64,000 bases of DNA. It comes from Methylovorus menthalis (GTDB lineage Bacteria > Pseudomonadota > Gammaproteobacteria > Burkholderiales > Methylophilaceae). The position numbers and the translations under genes were made by a program. The stretch covers positions 1-64,000 of the forward strand of contig NZ_JAJAQH010000003.1 of the NCBI RefSeq assembly GCF_020523625.1, written 5' to 3'. The notes below the pieces were generated by a model that saw only the letters and a program-made list of their open reading frames with translations, was not told the DNA's origin and searched no databases. This document shows positions 1 to 9,460 of the stretch, one piece after another. Each line of letters opens with the position of its first letter. The stretch's first letter is position 1.

Positions 1-118
1 CGTATCCATCACCGTGGCGCTGATTGCCCCGATCGCGATGGAAGACGGTCTGCGCTTTGCGATTCGTGAAGGTGGCCGTACCGTAGGTGCTGGCGTCGTC
101 GCGAAAATTATTGAGTAA
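1..118 (+). CDS. tuf: Elongation factor Tu, C-terminal fragment
   Basis: The first 118 bases encode the last 38 residues of EF-Tu and stop at TAA 116-118; the rest lies off the left edge. The fragment shows the domain III signature [15 protein letters not shown] followed by the usual [13 protein letters not shown] end. EF-Tu delivers aminoacyl-tRNA to the ribosome as a GTPase. Its position directly before rpsJ is the standard str/S10 junction in proteobacteria, so this is probably one of the tuf copies of the str operon. Confidence 0.97.
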   Translation, partial: VSITVALIAPIAMEDGLRFAIREGGRTVGAGVVAKIIE

Positions 119-130
119 TTTATACTTCTC

Positions 131-160
131 AGGCCGCAAGCTTATGCTTGCGGCCTTTTT
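131..160 (+). terminator. Intrinsic terminator between tuf and rpsJ
   Basis: A 9-bp GC-rich stem (GGCCGCAAG 132-140 with CTTGCGGCC 147-155) and a short loop are followed by a run of five T. It separates tuf from rpsJ by 34 bases, so the S10 operon either depends on read-through or has a promoter that I cannot see in the short gap. Confidence 0.85.
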
Positions 161-194
161 GTTCTTTGGAAACATCGCTCTTTAAGGAAACAAC

Positions 195-503
195 ATGGCT
201 GCTCAAAAAATCCGTATTCGCCTCAAAGCATTTGACTATCGCCTGATCGATCAGTCTGCTCTGGAAATCGTAGAAACTGCCAAGCGCACCGGCGCAGTTG
301 TCAAAGGCCCGGTTCCTTTGCCTACGCGTATTGAGCGTTTCGACTTGCTGCGCTCCCCTCACGTAAACAAGACTTCTCGTGACCAATTCGAAATTCGTAC
401 CCATCAGCGCCTGATGGACATTGTTGATCCTACGGATAAGACAGTGGATGCGCTGATGAAGCTGGATCTGCCAGCTGGTGTTGACGTAGAAATCAAGCTG
501 TAA
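195..503 (+). CDS. rpsJ: 30S ribosomal protein S10
   Basis: The 102-residue product has the full length and hallmark sequences of S10 ([17 protein letters not shown] near the N-terminus, RTHQRLMDI around residue 68). S10 sits in the 30S head and also acts with NusB in antitermination. An AAGGA ribosome binding site precedes the ATG. It is the first gene of the S10 operon, lies just after the tuf terminator, and is unusually followed by a 111-base gap with its own promoter-like and hairpin signals. Confidence 0.97.
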   Translation: MAAQKIRIRLKAFDYRLIDQSALEIVETAKRTGAVVKGPVPLPTRIERFDLLRSPHVNKTSRDQFEIRTHQRLMDIVDPTDKTVDALMKLDLPAGVDVEIKL

Positions 504-517
504 TTTACAACTGTAAG

Positions 518-546
518 TTGTGTTTGGTTGCAGGCTCGGATATAAT
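518..546 (+). promoter_or_regulatory. Sigma-70-like promoter before rplC
   Basis: TTGTGT (518-523) and a perfect TATAAT (541-546) are separated by exactly 17 bases in the gap between rpsJ and rplC. The -10 match and spacing are ideal and the -35 matches four of six. Transcription would start near 553 and run through the hairpin at 568-594 into rplC. This is sequence evidence only. Confidence 0.55.
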
Positions 547-567
547 CCCGGGCTTGCATTAAAAATC

Positions 568-594
568 GGCCGATCAATTGTAATCGGCCTTTTA
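568..594 (+). terminator. Hairpin with T-tract in the rplC leader
   Basis: A 7-bp stem, GGCCGAT (568-574) with ATCGGCC (583-589), and an 8-base loop are followed by TTTTAATT. It has the form of a weak intrinsic terminator or attenuator, placed 25 bases upstream of the rplC start and downstream of the promoter-like site at 518-546. It could limit read-through from rpsJ or attenuate the downstream transcript. Confidence 0.5.
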
Positions 595-614
595 ATTATT
601 ATAAGGAATTGATC

Positions 615-1259
615 ATGAGCTTAGGGCTTATTGGTCGCAAAGTGGGTATGACCCGCGTATTTACCGATGAAGGCGAAAGCATTCCGGTAACTGTGCTCGA
701 AGTTATACCTAACCGCGTGACACAAGTTAAGACACCGTCTAGCGACGGTTATGCTGGTCTCCAGGTTGCGCATGGCGAGCGTCGTGCTAGCCGTGTAACC
801 AAGGCGCTGGCAGGTCACTATGCTAAGGCTGGCGTTGCTGCTGGTTCTGGCATCAAAGAATTCGCTGTTGCTGAGGATGTTCTGGCCAACTATGCAGTTG
901 GCGGTCAGATCACCGTGGAGCTTTTCGAGGCTGGTCAGTATGTTGATGTAACTGGCGTATCACTTGGTAAGGGCTTCGCTGGTGCAATCAAGCGCCACAA
1001 CTTCAGCTCCAACCGTGCTTCTCACGGTAACTCCCGTTCACACAATGTACCCGGCTCTATCGGTATGGCGCAGGATCCAGGTCGTGTATTCCCAGGTAAG
1101 CGTATGCCTGGTCACCTGGGCGCTGTGAAGACTACTGTGCAAAATCTGCAAATCGTTCGCGTTGATGCAGAGCGCAATCTGTTGCTGATCAAGGGTGCTG
1201 TTCCAGGATCCAAAGGTGGCGATGTTGTCGTTCGTCCCGCTGTTAAGGCAGGTGCATAA
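615..1259 (+). CDS. rplC: 50S ribosomal protein L3
   Basis: L3 (214 residues) is an early 50S assembly protein that reaches the peptidyl transferase centre. The sequence has [10 protein letters not shown] at the N-terminus and the conserved [17 protein letters not shown] loop, in which a Gln is often methylated in relatives (here GMAQDPGRV). I chose the ATG at 615 because AAGGA (603-607) lies 7 bases upstream; a TTG at 609 in the same frame would touch that site. The stop overlaps the rplD start by one base (TAATG). Confidence 0.96.
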   Translation: MSLGLIGRKVGMTRVFTDEGESIPVTVLEVIPNRVTQVKTPSSDGYAGLQVAHGERRASRVTKALAGHYAKAGVAAGSGIKEFAVAEDVLANYAVGGQITVELFEAGQYVDVTGVSLGKGFAGAIKRHNFSSNRASHGNSRSHNVPGSIGMAQDPGRVFPGKRMPGHLGAVKTTVQNLQIVRVDAERNLLLIKGAVPGSKGGDVVVRPAVKAGA

Positions 1260-1885
1260 TGGAACTCAAGTTAATCGATAAAAACGGCAAGCCGGCCAAA
1301 AGCGGTGTTGAAGTTTCCGAAGTAACCTTCGGTCGCGAATTCAACGAAGCCCTGGTGCATCAAGTGGTTGTTGCTTACCAGGCAAATGCGCGTACAGCTA
1401 CGCGTGCACAACTGGGTCGTGGCAATGTAAGCCACACTACTCATAAGCCATGGAACCAAAAGGGTACTGGCCGTGCACGTGCAGGTATGAGCTCCAGCCC
1501 AATCTGGCGTGGAGGCGGTCGTGCTTTCCCAAATAGCCCTGATGAAAACTTCAGCCACAAGGTTAACCGCAAGGTTTACCGCGCTGGTATGCGTTCCATC
1601 CTGTCGGAATTGGTCCGTCAGGATCGTTTGAGCGTCATTGAAGAGTTTGTAGTTGATACTCCAAAAACCAAAGCTCTGGTCGAGAAGATCAAGGGTCTGG
1701 GTTACGGTGAAGGTGTTCTGGTGCTGGTTGATGGTTTTGATGAAAACCTTTACCTCTCCGCTCGCAATCTGCCTAACATTCTGGTTGTTGAAGCTCAATA
1801 CGCTGATCCTGTTAGTCTGGTTCGCTTCCCGAACGTGGTGGCGACCAAGGCTGCAGTCAAGAAATTAGAGGAGATGCTGGCATGA
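1259..1885 (+). CDS. rplD: 50S ribosomal protein L4
   Basis: The 208-residue product matches L4 in length and in its long internal loop ([18 protein letters not shown], residues about 60-77). L4 binds 23S rRNA near the exit tunnel and in enterics represses its own operon through the S10 leader; no such leader is visible upstream of rpsJ here. Its start overlaps the rplC stop by one base and its stop overlaps the rplW start by four, pointing to translational coupling. Confidence 0.96.
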   Translation: MELKLIDKNGKPAKSGVEVSEVTFGREFNEALVHQVVVAYQANARTATRAQLGRGNVSHTTHKPWNQKGTGRARAGMSSSPIWRGGGRAFPNSPDENFSHKVNRKVYRAGMRSILSELVRQDRLSVIEEFVVDTPKTKALVEKIKGLGYGEGVLVLVDGFDENLYLSARNLPNILVVEAQYADPVSLVRFPNVVATKAAVKKLEEMLA

Positions 1886-2202
1886 GCGCAAATCTGAACC
1901 AGATCGCTACTCAAGATCGTTTGCTGCAAGTCATCCTGGCTCCGCAAATCACGGAAAAAGCGACTTACGTTGCTGACAAAAACCAACAGATCGCATTCAA
2001 GGTGCGTACTGATGCAACCAAGCCGGAAATCAAGGCTGCTGTTGAACTGGTTTTCAAGGTCGAAGTTGCCGCTGTTACTGTTGCCAATGTTAAGGGCAAA
2101 GTAAAGCGCGCAGGCCGTGTGCTGGGTCGTCGCAAGGACTGGAAAAAGGCTTATGTGAGCCTGAAGCCAGGCCAAGAAATTAACTTTGCAGCAGGCGAAT
2201 AG
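1882..2202 (+). CDS. rplW: 50S ribosomal protein L23
   Basis: L23 (106 residues) lies at the tunnel exit and docks trigger factor and SRP. The sequence shows the family pattern [20 protein letters not shown] and [18 protein letters not shown]. The ATG sits in an ATGA overlap with rplD. The N-terminus (about ten residues before the conserved part) is slightly longer than the E. coli protein. Confidence 0.96.
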   Translation: MSANLNQIATQDRLLQVILAPQITEKATYVADKNQQIAFKVRTDATKPEIKAAVELVFKVEVAAVTVANVKGKVKRAGRVLGRRKDWKKAYVSLKPGQEINFAAGE

Positions 2203-2210
2203 GAGATATT

Positions 2211-3044
2211 ATGGCACTGATTAAAGTCAAGCCGACTTCCCCTGGCCGTCGCGCAGTCGTTAAGGTTGTTACACCTGAGTTGCACAAGGGTAAGCCTTAC
2301 GCGCCTCTGCTGGAGAAGCAAAGCAAAAAAGCTGGCCGTAACAACAACGGTCACATCACGACACGTCACCAAGGTGGCGGTCATAAGCAACACTACCGCG
2401 TGATTGATTTCCGTCGCAACAAAGATGGTATCGTCGCCAAGGTTGAGCATCTGGAATACGATCCAAACCGCAGCGCGCACATTGCGCTCTTGGTTTATTC
2501 GGATGGTGAGCGTCGCTACATCATCGCCCCTCGTGGCGTTTCTGCTGGTGCGCAACTGGTGAGCGGTTCTGATGCTCCGATCAAGGTGGGTAATGCATTG
2601 CCTTTGCGCAATATCCCGGTTGGTAGCACCATTCACTGCGTAGAGATCATGCCAGGCAAGGGCGCGCAAATTGCTCGCTCAGCCGGTACTTCGGTCCAGT
2701 TGCTGGCTCGCGAAGGCAGCTACGCTCAGTTGCGCCTTCGTTCCGGTGAAGTTCGTCGTGTACACGTTGATTGCAAGGCAACCATCGGTGAAGTGGGTAA
2801 TGAAGAACATTCATTGCGCTCTATCGGTAAGGCTGGTGCGATGCGTTGGCGCGGTGTTCGCCCTACCGTCCGCGGTGTGGTGATGAACCCGGTTGATCAC
2901 CCGCACGGTGGTGGTGAAGGTAAGACCGCTGCTGGTATGAATCCAGTAAGCCCATGGGGTACGCCTACCAAGGGTTATCGTACACGTAGCAACAAGCGCA
3001 CCGACAACATGCGCGTAAGCCGTCGTCCGGCTAATAAGAGGTAA
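2211..3044 (+). CDS. rplB: 50S ribosomal protein L2
   Basis: This 277-residue product is full-length L2, needed for subunit association and peptidyl transfer. The late signature [14 protein letters not shown], containing the conserved His of L2, is intact near residues 228-241. A GGAG ribosome binding site lies before the ATG, 8 bases after rplW. Position and sequence are ordinary for the S10 operon. Confidence 0.97.
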   Translation: MALIKVKPTSPGRRAVVKVVTPELHKGKPYAPLLEKQSKKAGRNNNGHITTRHQGGGHKQHYRVIDFRRNKDGIVAKVEHLEYDPNRSAHIALLVYSDGERRYIIAPRGVSAGAQLVSGSDAPIKVGNALPLRNIPVGSTIHCVEIMPGKGAQIARSAGTSVQLLAREGSYAQLRLRSGEVRRVHVDCKATIGEVGNEEHSLRSIGKAGAMRWRGVRPTVRGVVMNPVDHPHGGGEGKTAAGMNPVSPWGTPTKGYRTRSNKRTDNMRVSRRPANKR

Positions 3045-3049
3045 GGAAA

Positions 3050-3325
3050 ATGGCACGTTCAATTAAAAAAGGCCCATTTATTGATGGGCACTTGGCTAAG
3101 AAGGTGGAAGTGGCTGTTGCTGCTCGCGATAGGAAGCCAATCAAAACTTGGTCCCGTCGTTCCACCATTCTTCCTGATTTCATTGGTCTGACGATCGCTG
3201 TACACAATGGCCGCCAACACGTGCCAGTGATGATCTCGGAAAATATGGTAGGCCACAAGCTCGGCGAATTCGCGCTGACCCGTACGTTCAAGGGTCACGC
3301 TGCCGATAAAAAAGCCAAGAAGTAG
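3050..3325 (+). CDS. rpsS: 30S ribosomal protein S19
   Basis: S19 (91 residues) lies in the 30S head beside S13 and contacts the A-site region. The start [15 protein letters not shown] and the segment [18 protein letters not shown] are typical. The gene follows rplB by 5 bases with an AAGGA site inside the rplB stop region. Confidence 0.97.
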   Translation: MARSIKKGPFIDGHLAKKVEVAVAARDRKPIKTWSRRSTILPDFIGLTIAVHNGRQHVPVMISENMVGHKLGEFALTRTFKGHAADKKAKK

Positions 3326-3334
3326 GAGATGACG

Positions 3335-3664
3335 ATGCAAGTATCCGCAGTATTAAAAGGTGTTCATCTGTCCCCGCAAAAGGCTCGCTTGGTTGCTGAC
3401 CTGATTCGCGGCAAGAAAGTTGATTACGCACTCAACATTCTGAATTTCACGCCTAAAAAGGGTGCTGAGATCATTAAGAAGGTTGTTGAGTCCGCTATCG
3501 CTAACGCTGAACACAACGAAGGTGCCGATATCGATGAGTTGAAGGTGACTTCAATTTATGTCGACAAAGGCATTGTTCTTAAACGTATTCGTGCGCGTGC
3601 CAAAGGTCGTGCTGGACGGATTATTAAGCCTACATGTCACATTACAGTGACTGTCGGTAACTAA
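3335..3664 (+). CDS. rplV: 50S ribosomal protein L22
   Basis: L22 (109 residues) lines the exit tunnel with its beta hairpin ([16 protein letters not shown] near residues 83-98). I chose the ATG at 3335 because GGAG (3325-3328) is six bases upstream, while an in-frame ATG at 3329 abuts that site directly; the conserved N-terminus also begins [20 protein letters not shown]. Confidence 0.95.
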   Translation: MQVSAVLKGVHLSPQKARLVADLIRGKKVDYALNILNFTPKKGAEIIKKVVESAIANAEHNEGADIDELKVTSIYVDKGIVLKRIRARAKGRAGRIIKPTCHITVTVGN

Positions 3665-3674
3665 AGGAATCGTT

Positions 3675-4388
3675 ATGGGTCAGAAAATTCATCCGTTTGG
3701 TTTCCGTCTGAGTGTCCAGAAGAACTGGTCATCTCGTTGGTACGCCAACAGCAAGAACTTCCCGGCTATGCTGAATAGCGACATCAAGGTGCGTGAGTTT
3801 CTGAAGAAGAAGTTATCGCACGCCGCTGTTAGCAAGATCGTGATTGAGCGTCCTGCAAAGAATGCCAAGATCACTATCTACAGTGCCCGTCCAGGTGTGG
3901 TTATTGGTAAGAAGGGTGAAGACATTGAGTCTTTGCGTTCTAGCCTGCAAGGTCTGATGGGTGTGCCAGTTCACTTGAACATCGAAGAGGTGCGCAAGCC
4001 TGAAATCGATGCAACGCTGATCGCTGAGAGCATTGCTCAACAGCTTGAGAAGCGTGTGATGTTCCGTCGTGCAATGAAGCGTGCAATGCAAAATGCGATG
4101 CGTCTGGGTGCTCAAGGCATCAAGATCATGAGCTCGGGCCGTCTGAACGGTATCGAAATCGCGCGTACGGAATGGTATCGCGAAGGCCGTGTGCCGTTGC
4201 ATACTCTGCGTGCTGACATCGATTATGGTGTTGCTGAAGCTAAAACCACCTACGGTATCATTGGCATCAAGGTGTGGGTATTCAAGGGCGAAGTGTTTGG
4301 CACTCATGCCGAGCAACAAGCTGCAGTACCTGCTGAACCAGAAAAGAAAGTAAGAAAGTCGGGGGCGAAAAATGCTGCAGCCAGCTAG
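3675..4388 (+). CDS. rpsC: 30S ribosomal protein S3
   Basis: S3 (237 residues) forms part of the mRNA entry tunnel and has a KH domain; the GXXG loop is visible in [13 protein letters not shown] at about residues 75-87. The C-terminal tail is Lys/Ala rich as usual in betaproteobacteria. The last 17 bases overlap the start of rplP. Confidence 0.97.
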   Translation: MGQKIHPFGFRLSVQKNWSSRWYANSKNFPAMLNSDIKVREFLKKKLSHAAVSKIVIERPAKNAKITIYSARPGVVIGKKGEDIESLRSSLQGLMGVPVHLNIEEVRKPEIDATLIAESIAQQLEKRVMFRRAMKRAMQNAMRLGAQGIKIMSSGRLNGIEIARTEWYREGRVPLHTLRADIDYGVAEAKTTYGIIGIKVWVFKGEVFGTHAEQQAAVPAEPEKKVRKSGAKNAAAS

Positions 4389-4788
4389 ACAGAAATTCCG
4401 TAAACAGCAGAAGGGCCGTAATAAAGGCATTGCTACTACCGGTAACAAGGTGAGCTTTGGTGAGTTTGGTCTGAAGGCTATTGGCCGTGGTCGTTTGACT
4501 GCGCGTCAAATTGAGGCTGCTCGTCGTGTGATGACACGTCACATCAAGCGTGGTGGTCGTGTGTGGATTCGTATTTTCCCCGACAAGCCAATCTCCAGCA
4601 AACCTGCTGAAGTTCGTATGGGTAACGGTAAAGGTAGTCCGGAATACTTCGTTGCTGAAATTCAACCGGGCAAGATGTTATACGAGATGGATGGTGTGAG
4701 TGAGCAGTTGGCCCGCGAAGCGTTCCGCTTGGCGGCAGCCAAGTTGCCAATCGAAACTACTTTCACAACTCGTCATATCGGGAGTTAA
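4372..4788 (+). CDS. rplP: 50S ribosomal protein L16
   Basis: L16 (138 residues) helps form the A-site tRNA cavity. It begins [19 protein letters not shown] and contains the [16 protein letters not shown] segment, so the start inside the end of rpsC is the conserved one even though it makes a 17-base overlap. The first position usually has Lys/Arg after MLQP and here has Ala, a minor variation. Confidence 0.96.
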   Translation: MLQPARQKFRKQQKGRNKGIATTGNKVSFGEFGLKAIGRGRLTARQIEAARRVMTRHIKRGGRVWIRIFPDKPISSKPAEVRMGNGKGSPEYFVAEIQPGKMLYEMDGVSEQLAREAFRLAAAKLPIETTFTTRHIGS

Positions 4789-4790
4789 AG

Positions 4791-4985
4791 ATGAAAGCTA
4801 GTGATTTAAGAAACAAGTCTGTTGATGAGTTGAACAATGAGTTGATCGACCTGCGTCGTGCTCAATTCTCGTTGCGTATGCAATTGTCTACTCAGCAATT
4901 AAACAAAGTTGATCAGGTAAGCAAGGTTCGCCGCGATATTGCTCGTGTACGTACCGTGCTGGCTGAAAAAGCTAAGCAAGCTTAA
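4791..4985 (+). CDS. rpmC: 50S ribosomal protein L29
   Basis: This short (64-residue) two-helix protein begins [18 protein letters not shown] and ends in a Lys-rich helix, as L29 does. L29 sits by the tunnel exit next to L23. GGAG of the preceding rplP end (ATCGGGAGTTAAAG) serves as ribosome binding site. Confidence 0.96.
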   Translation: MKASDLRNKSVDELNNELIDLRRAQFSLRMQLSTQQLNKVDQVSKVRRDIARVRTVLAEKAKQA

Positions 4986-4994
4986 GGTGAGTAG

Positions 4995-5270
4995 ATGATG
5001 ACCGATACACAAGCAGATAAAGTTGTACGCAGTCTGACTGGTCGCGTAGTCAGCGACAAAATGGACAAGACCGTAACCGTATTGGTGGAGCGCAAAGTTA
5101 AGCATCCACTTATCGGCAAGGTCGTTCGCCGATCCAACAAATTCCATGCACACGATGAAAACAACGAGTGCAAGGAAGGTGACCTGGTAGTGATTGAGGA
5201 AAGCCGTCCGCTTTCTAAGACCAAAACCTGGAAAGTCAGCAAGATCGTAGAAAAAACACGCAACATATAA
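4995..5270 (+). CDS. rpsQ: 30S ribosomal protein S17
   Basis: S17 (91 residues, or 90 from the second ATG at 4998) is a primary 16S rRNA binder. The core [19 protein letters not shown] and the Lys-rich [14 protein letters not shown] tail identify it. It closes the S10 operon; the following 149-base gap carries a hairpin and a promoter-like site before rplN. Confidence 0.96.
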   Translation: MMTDTQADKVVRSLTGRVVSDKMDKTVTVLVERKVKHPLIGKVVRRSNKFHAHDENNECKEGDLVVIEESRPLSKTKTWKVSKIVEKTRNI

Positions 5271-5274
5271 TTTA

Positions 5275-5306
5275 TATTGCATCCCGTCTGGGATGCAATA
5301 TATAAT
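5275..5306 (+). promoter_or_regulatory. Hairpin overlapping a promoter before rplN
   Basis: An 11-bp perfect inverted repeat (TATTGCATCCC 5275-5285, GGGATGCAATA 5290-5300, loop GTCT) is followed at once by a perfect TATAAT (5301-5306), with TTGCAT (5277-5282) 18 bases upstream inside the left arm. As RNA it could end or protect the S10 transcript, although no T-run follows. As DNA it looks like a promoter for the spc block with an overlapping operator-like palindrome. The rest of the gap has two GGCGCC words (5319-5324, 5335-5340) able to pair. Confidence 0.5.
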
Positions 5307-5419
5307 GACGGACTTTTTGGCGCCCATGCAAGCTGGCGCCCCAATACTGACCGTAGTGCTGTCGGCCGTGATGCTCGCGGCCGGTGTTGGTTTAACGGAT
5401 TAAGTTGGAGATTATTCTC

Positions 5420-5788
5420 ATGATTCAAATGCAATCTCGGCTGGATGTTGCCGATAATACTGGTGCGCGTTCCGTAATGTGTATCAAGGTATTGGGTGGC
5501 TCCAAGCGTCGTTACGCCGGTATCGGTGATGTGATCAAGGTCACTATCAAGGATGCTGCGCCCCGCGGTCGTGTTAAAAAAGGCGAGGTATATAGTGCCG
5601 TAGTGGTTCGTACCACTAAGGGTGTTCGTCGTCCGGATGGTTCTCTGGTGAAGTTTGATGGCAATGCAGCAGTGTTGCTTAACAACAAGCTCGAGCCTAT
5701 CGGTACGCGTATTTTCGGGCCTGTGACCCGTGAGCTTCGTGGTGAGCGTTTCATGAAGATCGTGTCTCTAGCCCCAGAAGTATTGTAG
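5420..5788 (+). CDS. rplN: 50S ribosomal protein L14
   Basis: L14 (122 residues) contributes to the subunit interface. It begins [17 protein letters not shown], the conserved N-terminus, with GGAG (5407-5410) nine bases before the ATG at 5420; a TTG at 5405 would lie inside that site and is not used. It opens the spc block after a 149-base gap. Confidence 0.96.
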   Translation: MIQMQSRLDVADNTGARSVMCIKVLGGSKRRYAGIGDVIKVTIKDAAPRGRVKKGEVYSAVVVRTTKGVRRPDGSLVKFDGNAAVLLNNKLEPIGTRIFGPVTRELRGERFMKIVSLAPEVL

Positions 5789-5798
5789 GAGCGTTGAG

Positions 5799-6116
5799 AT
5801 GAGTAAGATTCGCAAAGGTGACGAAGTAATTCTGAATACTGGCAAGGATGCAGGTAAGCGCGGTACTGTATTGCGCATTCTGGATTCGGGCAAAGTGGTA
5901 GTTGAAGGCGTTAATTTGGTTAAGAAGCATGCTAAGCCTAACCCCATGCGTGGTGTGGCTGGCGGAATCATCAGCAAGGAAATGCCTGTTGATGCTTCTA
6001 ATGTTGCTTTATTTAACCGCGCCACCCAAAAAGGTGATCGCGTGGGTTTCAAGACACTGGATGATGGCCGCAAGGTCCGTGTTTTTAAGTCCAGCGGCGA
6101 AGTTGTGGACGCGTAA
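5799..6116 (+). CDS. rplX: 50S ribosomal protein L24
   Basis: L24 (105 residues) initiates 50S assembly. The KOW motif is present near the N-terminus ([19 protein letters not shown]). An AGGAG site precedes the ATG by about nine bases. Sequence and position are ordinary. Confidence 0.96.
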   Translation: MSKIRKGDEVILNTGKDAGKRGTVLRILDSGKVVVEGVNLVKKHAKPNPMRGVAGGIISKEMPVDASNVALFNRATQKGDRVGFKTLDDGRKVRVFKSSGEVVDA

Positions 6117-6125
6117 GGGTTAATC

Positions 6126-6665
6126 ATGGCTCGTTTAAAAGATTTTTATAAAGATACTGTGGTCAAGTCTATGACCGAGCAGTTCGGCTACACCTCGCCA
6201 ATGCAAGTTCCACGCATTGAGAAGATCACTCTTAATATGGGTGTTGGTGAAGCGGTTGCTGACAAGAAGGTAATGGAAAACGCCGTTGGCGATATGGAGA
6301 AGATTGCTGGTCAAAAAGCTGTCATCACCAAGGCCCGTAAGTCCATTGCGTCATTCAAGATTCGTGATGATTATCCTGTTGGCTGCAAAGTCACCTTGCG
6401 TCGTGAGCGTATGTATGAGTTCCTGGATCGTTTGATTACTGTGGCTATTCCACGTATTCGTGACTTCCGCGGTATTTCCGCAAAGTCGTTCGATGGTCGC
6501 GGTAACTACAACATGGGTGTGCGCGAGCAGATTATTTTCCCAGAAATCGAGTACGACAAGATTGATGCTTTGCGTGGTATGAATATCACCATCACGACAA
6601 CAGCAAAAACTGATGAAGAAGCGCGTGCACTGCTTGCAGCGTTCAACTTCCCGTTTAGGAACTGA
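6126..6665 (+). CDS. rplE: 50S ribosomal protein L5
   Basis: L5 (179 residues, the standard length) binds 5S rRNA and contacts P-site tRNA. The segments [15 protein letters not shown] and [14 protein letters not shown] identify it. The ATG lies nine bases after the rplX stop. Confidence 0.97.
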   Translation: MARLKDFYKDTVVKSMTEQFGYTSPMQVPRIEKITLNMGVGEAVADKKVMENAVGDMEKIAGQKAVITKARKSIASFKIRDDYPVGCKVTLRRERMYEFLDRLITVAIPRIRDFRGISAKSFDGRGNYNMGVREQIIFPEIEYDKIDALRGMNITITTTAKTDEEARALLAAFNFPFRN

Positions 6666-6673
6666 GGCTAACA

Positions 6674-6979
6674 ATGGCTAAAACCTGTTTAATTGAACGC
6701 GAACAAAAACGTCGCGATACAGTAGAAAAATTTGCCGCCAAGCGCGCTGAATTAACTGCTGCTATGAATAATGCTGCAGCAAGTCCTGAAGAGCGTCGCG
6801 CTGCACGCCTTAAGCTGCAAAGTCTGCCACGTAATTCCAGCCCAGTTCGCCTGCGTAATCGCTGCGCTCTGACTGGTCGTCCTCGTGGCGTATTTAGTAA
6901 GTTTGGTATTGCGCGCGGCAAGCTGCGCGAGTTGATGATGCGTGGCGAAGTGCCAGGCGTTACAAAAGCCAGCTGGTAA
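6674..6979 (+). CDS. rpsN: 30S ribosomal protein S14 (zinc-free long form)
   Basis: S14 (101 residues) is the long type without the CXXC zinc motif: the conserved block [14 protein letters not shown] has a single Cys. S14 lies in the 30S head. It starts nine bases after rplE behind a GAGG site. This zinc-free form contrasts with the four-Cys S4 encoded at 12081. Confidence 0.96.
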   Translation: MAKTCLIEREQKRRDTVEKFAAKRAELTAAMNNAAASPEERRAARLKLQSLPRNSSPVRLRNRCALTGRPRGVFSKFGIARGKLRELMMRGEVPGVTKASW

Positions 6980-6994
6980 CGGAGGAATTAGACG

Positions 6995-7390
6995 ATGAGT
7001 ATGAGTGATCCGATTGCCGATATGCTGACGCGCATTCGTAATGCGCAGAGCACCAACAAGCAAACTGTTTCTATGCCTTCTTCAAAGCTGAAGGGCGCTA
7101 TTGCTAGCGTTCTGAAGGATGAAGGTTATATCGATGATTTTGCGGTGCAGTCTGTCGATGGCAAGCCACAATTGAATATCAGCCTCAAGTACTATGCTGG
7201 TCGCCCTGTAATTGAGAAGATCGAGCGCGTAAGTCGCCCTGGTCTTCGTATTTACCGTGGCAATCAGGATATTCCTGTGGTAATGAATGGTCTTGGTGTG
7301 ACTATCGTGTCTACATCCAAGGGTGTGATGACTGATCGTAAAGCGCGTGCTGCCGGTGTTGGTGGTGAAGTGCTCTGCGTAGTAGCTTAA
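6995..7390 (+). CDS. rpsH: 30S ribosomal protein S8
   Basis: S8 (131 residues) binds the central domain of 16S rRNA and in E. coli represses the spc operon by binding rplE mRNA. The start [18 protein letters not shown] and the end [20 protein letters not shown] are typical. A GGAGG site lies 9 bases before the ATG. Confidence 0.97.
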   Translation: MSMSDPIADMLTRIRNAQSTNKQTVSMPSSKLKGAIASVLKDEGYIDDFAVQSVDGKPQLNISLKYYAGRPVIEKIERVSRPGLRIYRGNQDIPVVMNGLGVTIVSTSKGVMTDRKARAAGVGGEVLCVVA

Positions 7391-7400
7391 GGGGAATACA

Positions 7401-7934
7401 ATGTCTCGTGTAGCTAAAAACCCAGTCGCTATTCCTGCCAAAGTTGAAGTTGCATTGACTGCAAGCAACATTGCAGTTAGCGGCCCTCTGGGCAAGCTGA
7501 ATCAAGCGCTGACAGGTGTGGTTAATATTGTTCGCGAAGGAGATAGCCTGACATTTGCTGCCGCTAATGATAGCCAGCACTCTCGTGCAATGTCGGGCAC
7601 CGTACGCGCTTTGGTCGCCAATATGGTGCAAGGCGTGTCACAAGGGTTTACCCGCAAGCTTAATCTGGTTGGTGTGGGCTATAAAGCTCAGGCGCAAGGC
7701 GCTACTCTTAATCTGGATCTGGGTTTTTCCCATCCGATTAACCACAAGATGCCAGAAGGTGTGACCGTGCAGACCCCAACGCAAACCGAAATCTTGTTGA
7801 CCGGTGTCGACAAGCAGGTTGTTGGCCAGGTGGCTGCCCAGATTCGTGCATATCGTTCTCCAGAGCCTTATAAGGGCAAGGGTGTTCGTTATTCCGATGA
7901 AGTGGTCACTATCAAAGAAACCAAGAAGAAGTAA
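7401..7934 (+). CDS. rplF: 50S ribosomal protein L6
   Basis: L6 (177 residues) lies near the sarcin-ricin loop. The C-terminal signature [16 protein letters not shown] is intact. It begins [17 protein letters not shown], and the ATG follows a GGGGAA site ten bases after rpsH. Confidence 0.97.
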   Translation: MSRVAKNPVAIPAKVEVALTASNIAVSGPLGKLNQALTGVVNIVREGDSLTFAAANDSQHSRAMSGTVRALVANMVQGVSQGFTRKLNLVGVGYKAQAQGATLNLDLGFSHPINHKMPEGVTVQTPTQTEILLTGVDKQVVGQVAAQIRAYRSPEPYKGKGVRYSDEVVTIKETKKK

Positions 7935-7944
7935 GGTTTAAGCC

Positions 7945-8298
7945 ATGAATAACGTAAATTCACGCCTGCGTCGTGCACGTAAAACCCGTGCCAAAATCGC
8001 AGAATTAAAGGTAACGCGTTTGAGCGTTCACCGCAGTAATGGCCATATTTATGCCCAGATCATTGCGGAAACCGGCGACAAGGTGTTGGCAAGTGCCTCT
8101 ACCCTTGAAGTGGAAGTTCGCAAAGACATCAAGAATGGTGGCAATGTGGCTGCTGCAGCTGTGATCGGCAAGCGTATTGCTGAAAAGGCGAAGGCTGCCG
8201 GCATTACTTCTGTGGCTTTTGACCGTTCGGGTTACAAATACCACGGCCGTATCAAAGCGCTGGCTGATGCTGCGCGCGAAAACGGTCTGTCCTTCTAA
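7945..8298 (+). CDS. rplR: 50S ribosomal protein L18
   Basis: L18 (117 residues) binds 5S rRNA with L5. The Arg-rich N-terminus and the segment [22 protein letters not shown] are those of L18. The gene follows rplF by ten bases with an AAGG site. Confidence 0.96.
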   Translation: MNNVNSRLRRARKTRAKIAELKVTRLSVHRSNGHIYAQIIAETGDKVLASASTLEVEVRKDIKNGGNVAAAAVIGKRIAEKAKAAGITSVAFDRSGYKYHGRIKALADAARENGLSF

Positions 8299-8312
8299 TT
8301 ACGAGGTTGATG

Positions 8313-8819
8313 ATGGCTAAAGATATTGAACAACAGCAAACCGATGGTTTGCGCGAGAAAATGATCTCGGTCAACCGCGTCACTAAAGTGGTTAAGGGCG
8401 GTCGTATCATGTCCTTCGCTGCGCTGACAGTGGTTGGTGATGGCGACGGTGCCGTTGGCATGGGCAAGGGCAAGGCGCGTGAAGTTCCAGTTGCTGTACA
8501 AAAGGCAATGGATGAAGCGCGTCGCGGTATGGTTAAGGTAAGTTTGAATAACGGTACATTGCATCACGCAGTCACCGGTGTTCACGGTGCTGCCAAAGTA
8601 TTCATCCAGCCAGCTTCTGAAGGTACCGGCATTATTGCTGGTGGCGCAATGCGCGCTATTTTTGAAGTGATGGGCATTACTAACGTGTTGGCTAAGTGCA
8701 TTGGTTCTACCAATCCTTACAACGTTGTGCGTGCTACATTAAATGGCTTGCAGTCTATGAATACTCCGGCTGAAGTTGCTGCAAAACGCGGCAAGACCGT
8801 CGAAGAAATCAGAGGTTAA
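8313..8819 (+). CDS. rpsE: 30S ribosomal protein S5
   Basis: S5 (168 residues) has the dsRNA-binding-like N-domain ([22 protein letters not shown]) and the C-domain typical of the family and contributes to decoding accuracy. Of three in-frame starts (TTG 8307, ATG 8310, ATG 8313) I chose 8313 because GAGG (8303-8306) is six bases upstream. Confidence 0.95.
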   Translation: MAKDIEQQQTDGLREKMISVNRVTKVVKGGRIMSFAALTVVGDGDGAVGMGKGKAREVPVAVQKAMDEARRGMVKVSLNNGTLHHAVTGVHGAAKVFIQPASEGTGIIAGGAMRAIFEVMGITNVLAKCIGSTNPYNVVRATLNGLQSMNTPAEVAAKRGKTVEEIRG

Positions 8820-8821
8820 TC

Positions 8822-9019
8822 ATGGCTAAGGCAAAAAAAGCAGCAGCTACAGTAAAAGTGACTTTGGTAAAAAGTACCATTGGCCGTATTCAATCGCATC
8901 GTGCATGTGTTCGCGGCCTGGGTATTCGTCGTCTGCATCAAACCGTTGAAGTGCTGGATACACCAGCAAATCGCGGCATGATCAATACAGTCGGCTATCT
9001 GTTAAAGGTTGAAGCATAA
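8822..9019 (+). CDS. rpmD: 50S ribosomal protein L30
   Basis: L30 (65 residues) has a short Ala/Lys-rich N-terminal extension followed by the conserved core [20 protein letters not shown]. The stop overlaps the start of rplO by one base. Confidence 0.95.
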   Translation: MAKAKKAAATVKVTLVKSTIGRIQSHRACVRGLGIRRLHQTVEVLDTPANRGMINTVGYLLKVEA

Positions 9020-9453
9020 TGAAACTGAATTCCATCAAGCCCGCTGAAGGCAGCAAGCACGCCAAGCGTCGTGTTGGCCGCGGCATTGGTTCTGGCCTGG
9101 GTAAGACTGCAGGTCGTGGTCACAAGGGTCAAAAGTCCCGTACTGGTGGTTTCCACAAGGTTGGTTTTGAAGGCGGTCAAATGCCTATTCAGCGCCGTCT
9201 GCCTAAGCGTGGTTTCAACTCCCTGACCAAGGCTGACACTGCCCATGTGCGTACTAGCGAACTGGACAAAGTTCAGGCTGACGTAGTGGATCTGTTGGCA
9301 TTGAAGCAAGCCAATGTTATCCCTGGATCTGCTCGTGCTGCAAAAGTATATCTTTCTGGCGACCTTTCCCGCGCGATCACTGTGCAGGGTTTGTTGCTGA
9401 GTAAAGGCGCCAAGGCTGCAGTTGAAGCCGCTGGCGGCAAGATCGTAGAGTAA
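9019..9453 (+). CDS. rplO: 50S ribosomal protein L15
   Basis: L15 (144 residues) is a late assembly protein with a long Gly/Arg/Lys-rich N-terminal arm ([20 protein letters not shown]). It starts in a one-base overlap with rpmD. Confidence 0.96.
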   Translation: MKLNSIKPAEGSKHAKRRVGRGIGSGLGKTAGRGHKGQKSRTGGFHKVGFEGGQMPIQRRLPKRGFNSLTKADTAHVRTSELDKVQADVVDLLALKQANVIPGSARAAKVYLSGDLSRAITVQGLLLSKGAKAAVEAAGGKIVE

Positions 9454-9460
9454 TTGCAAG

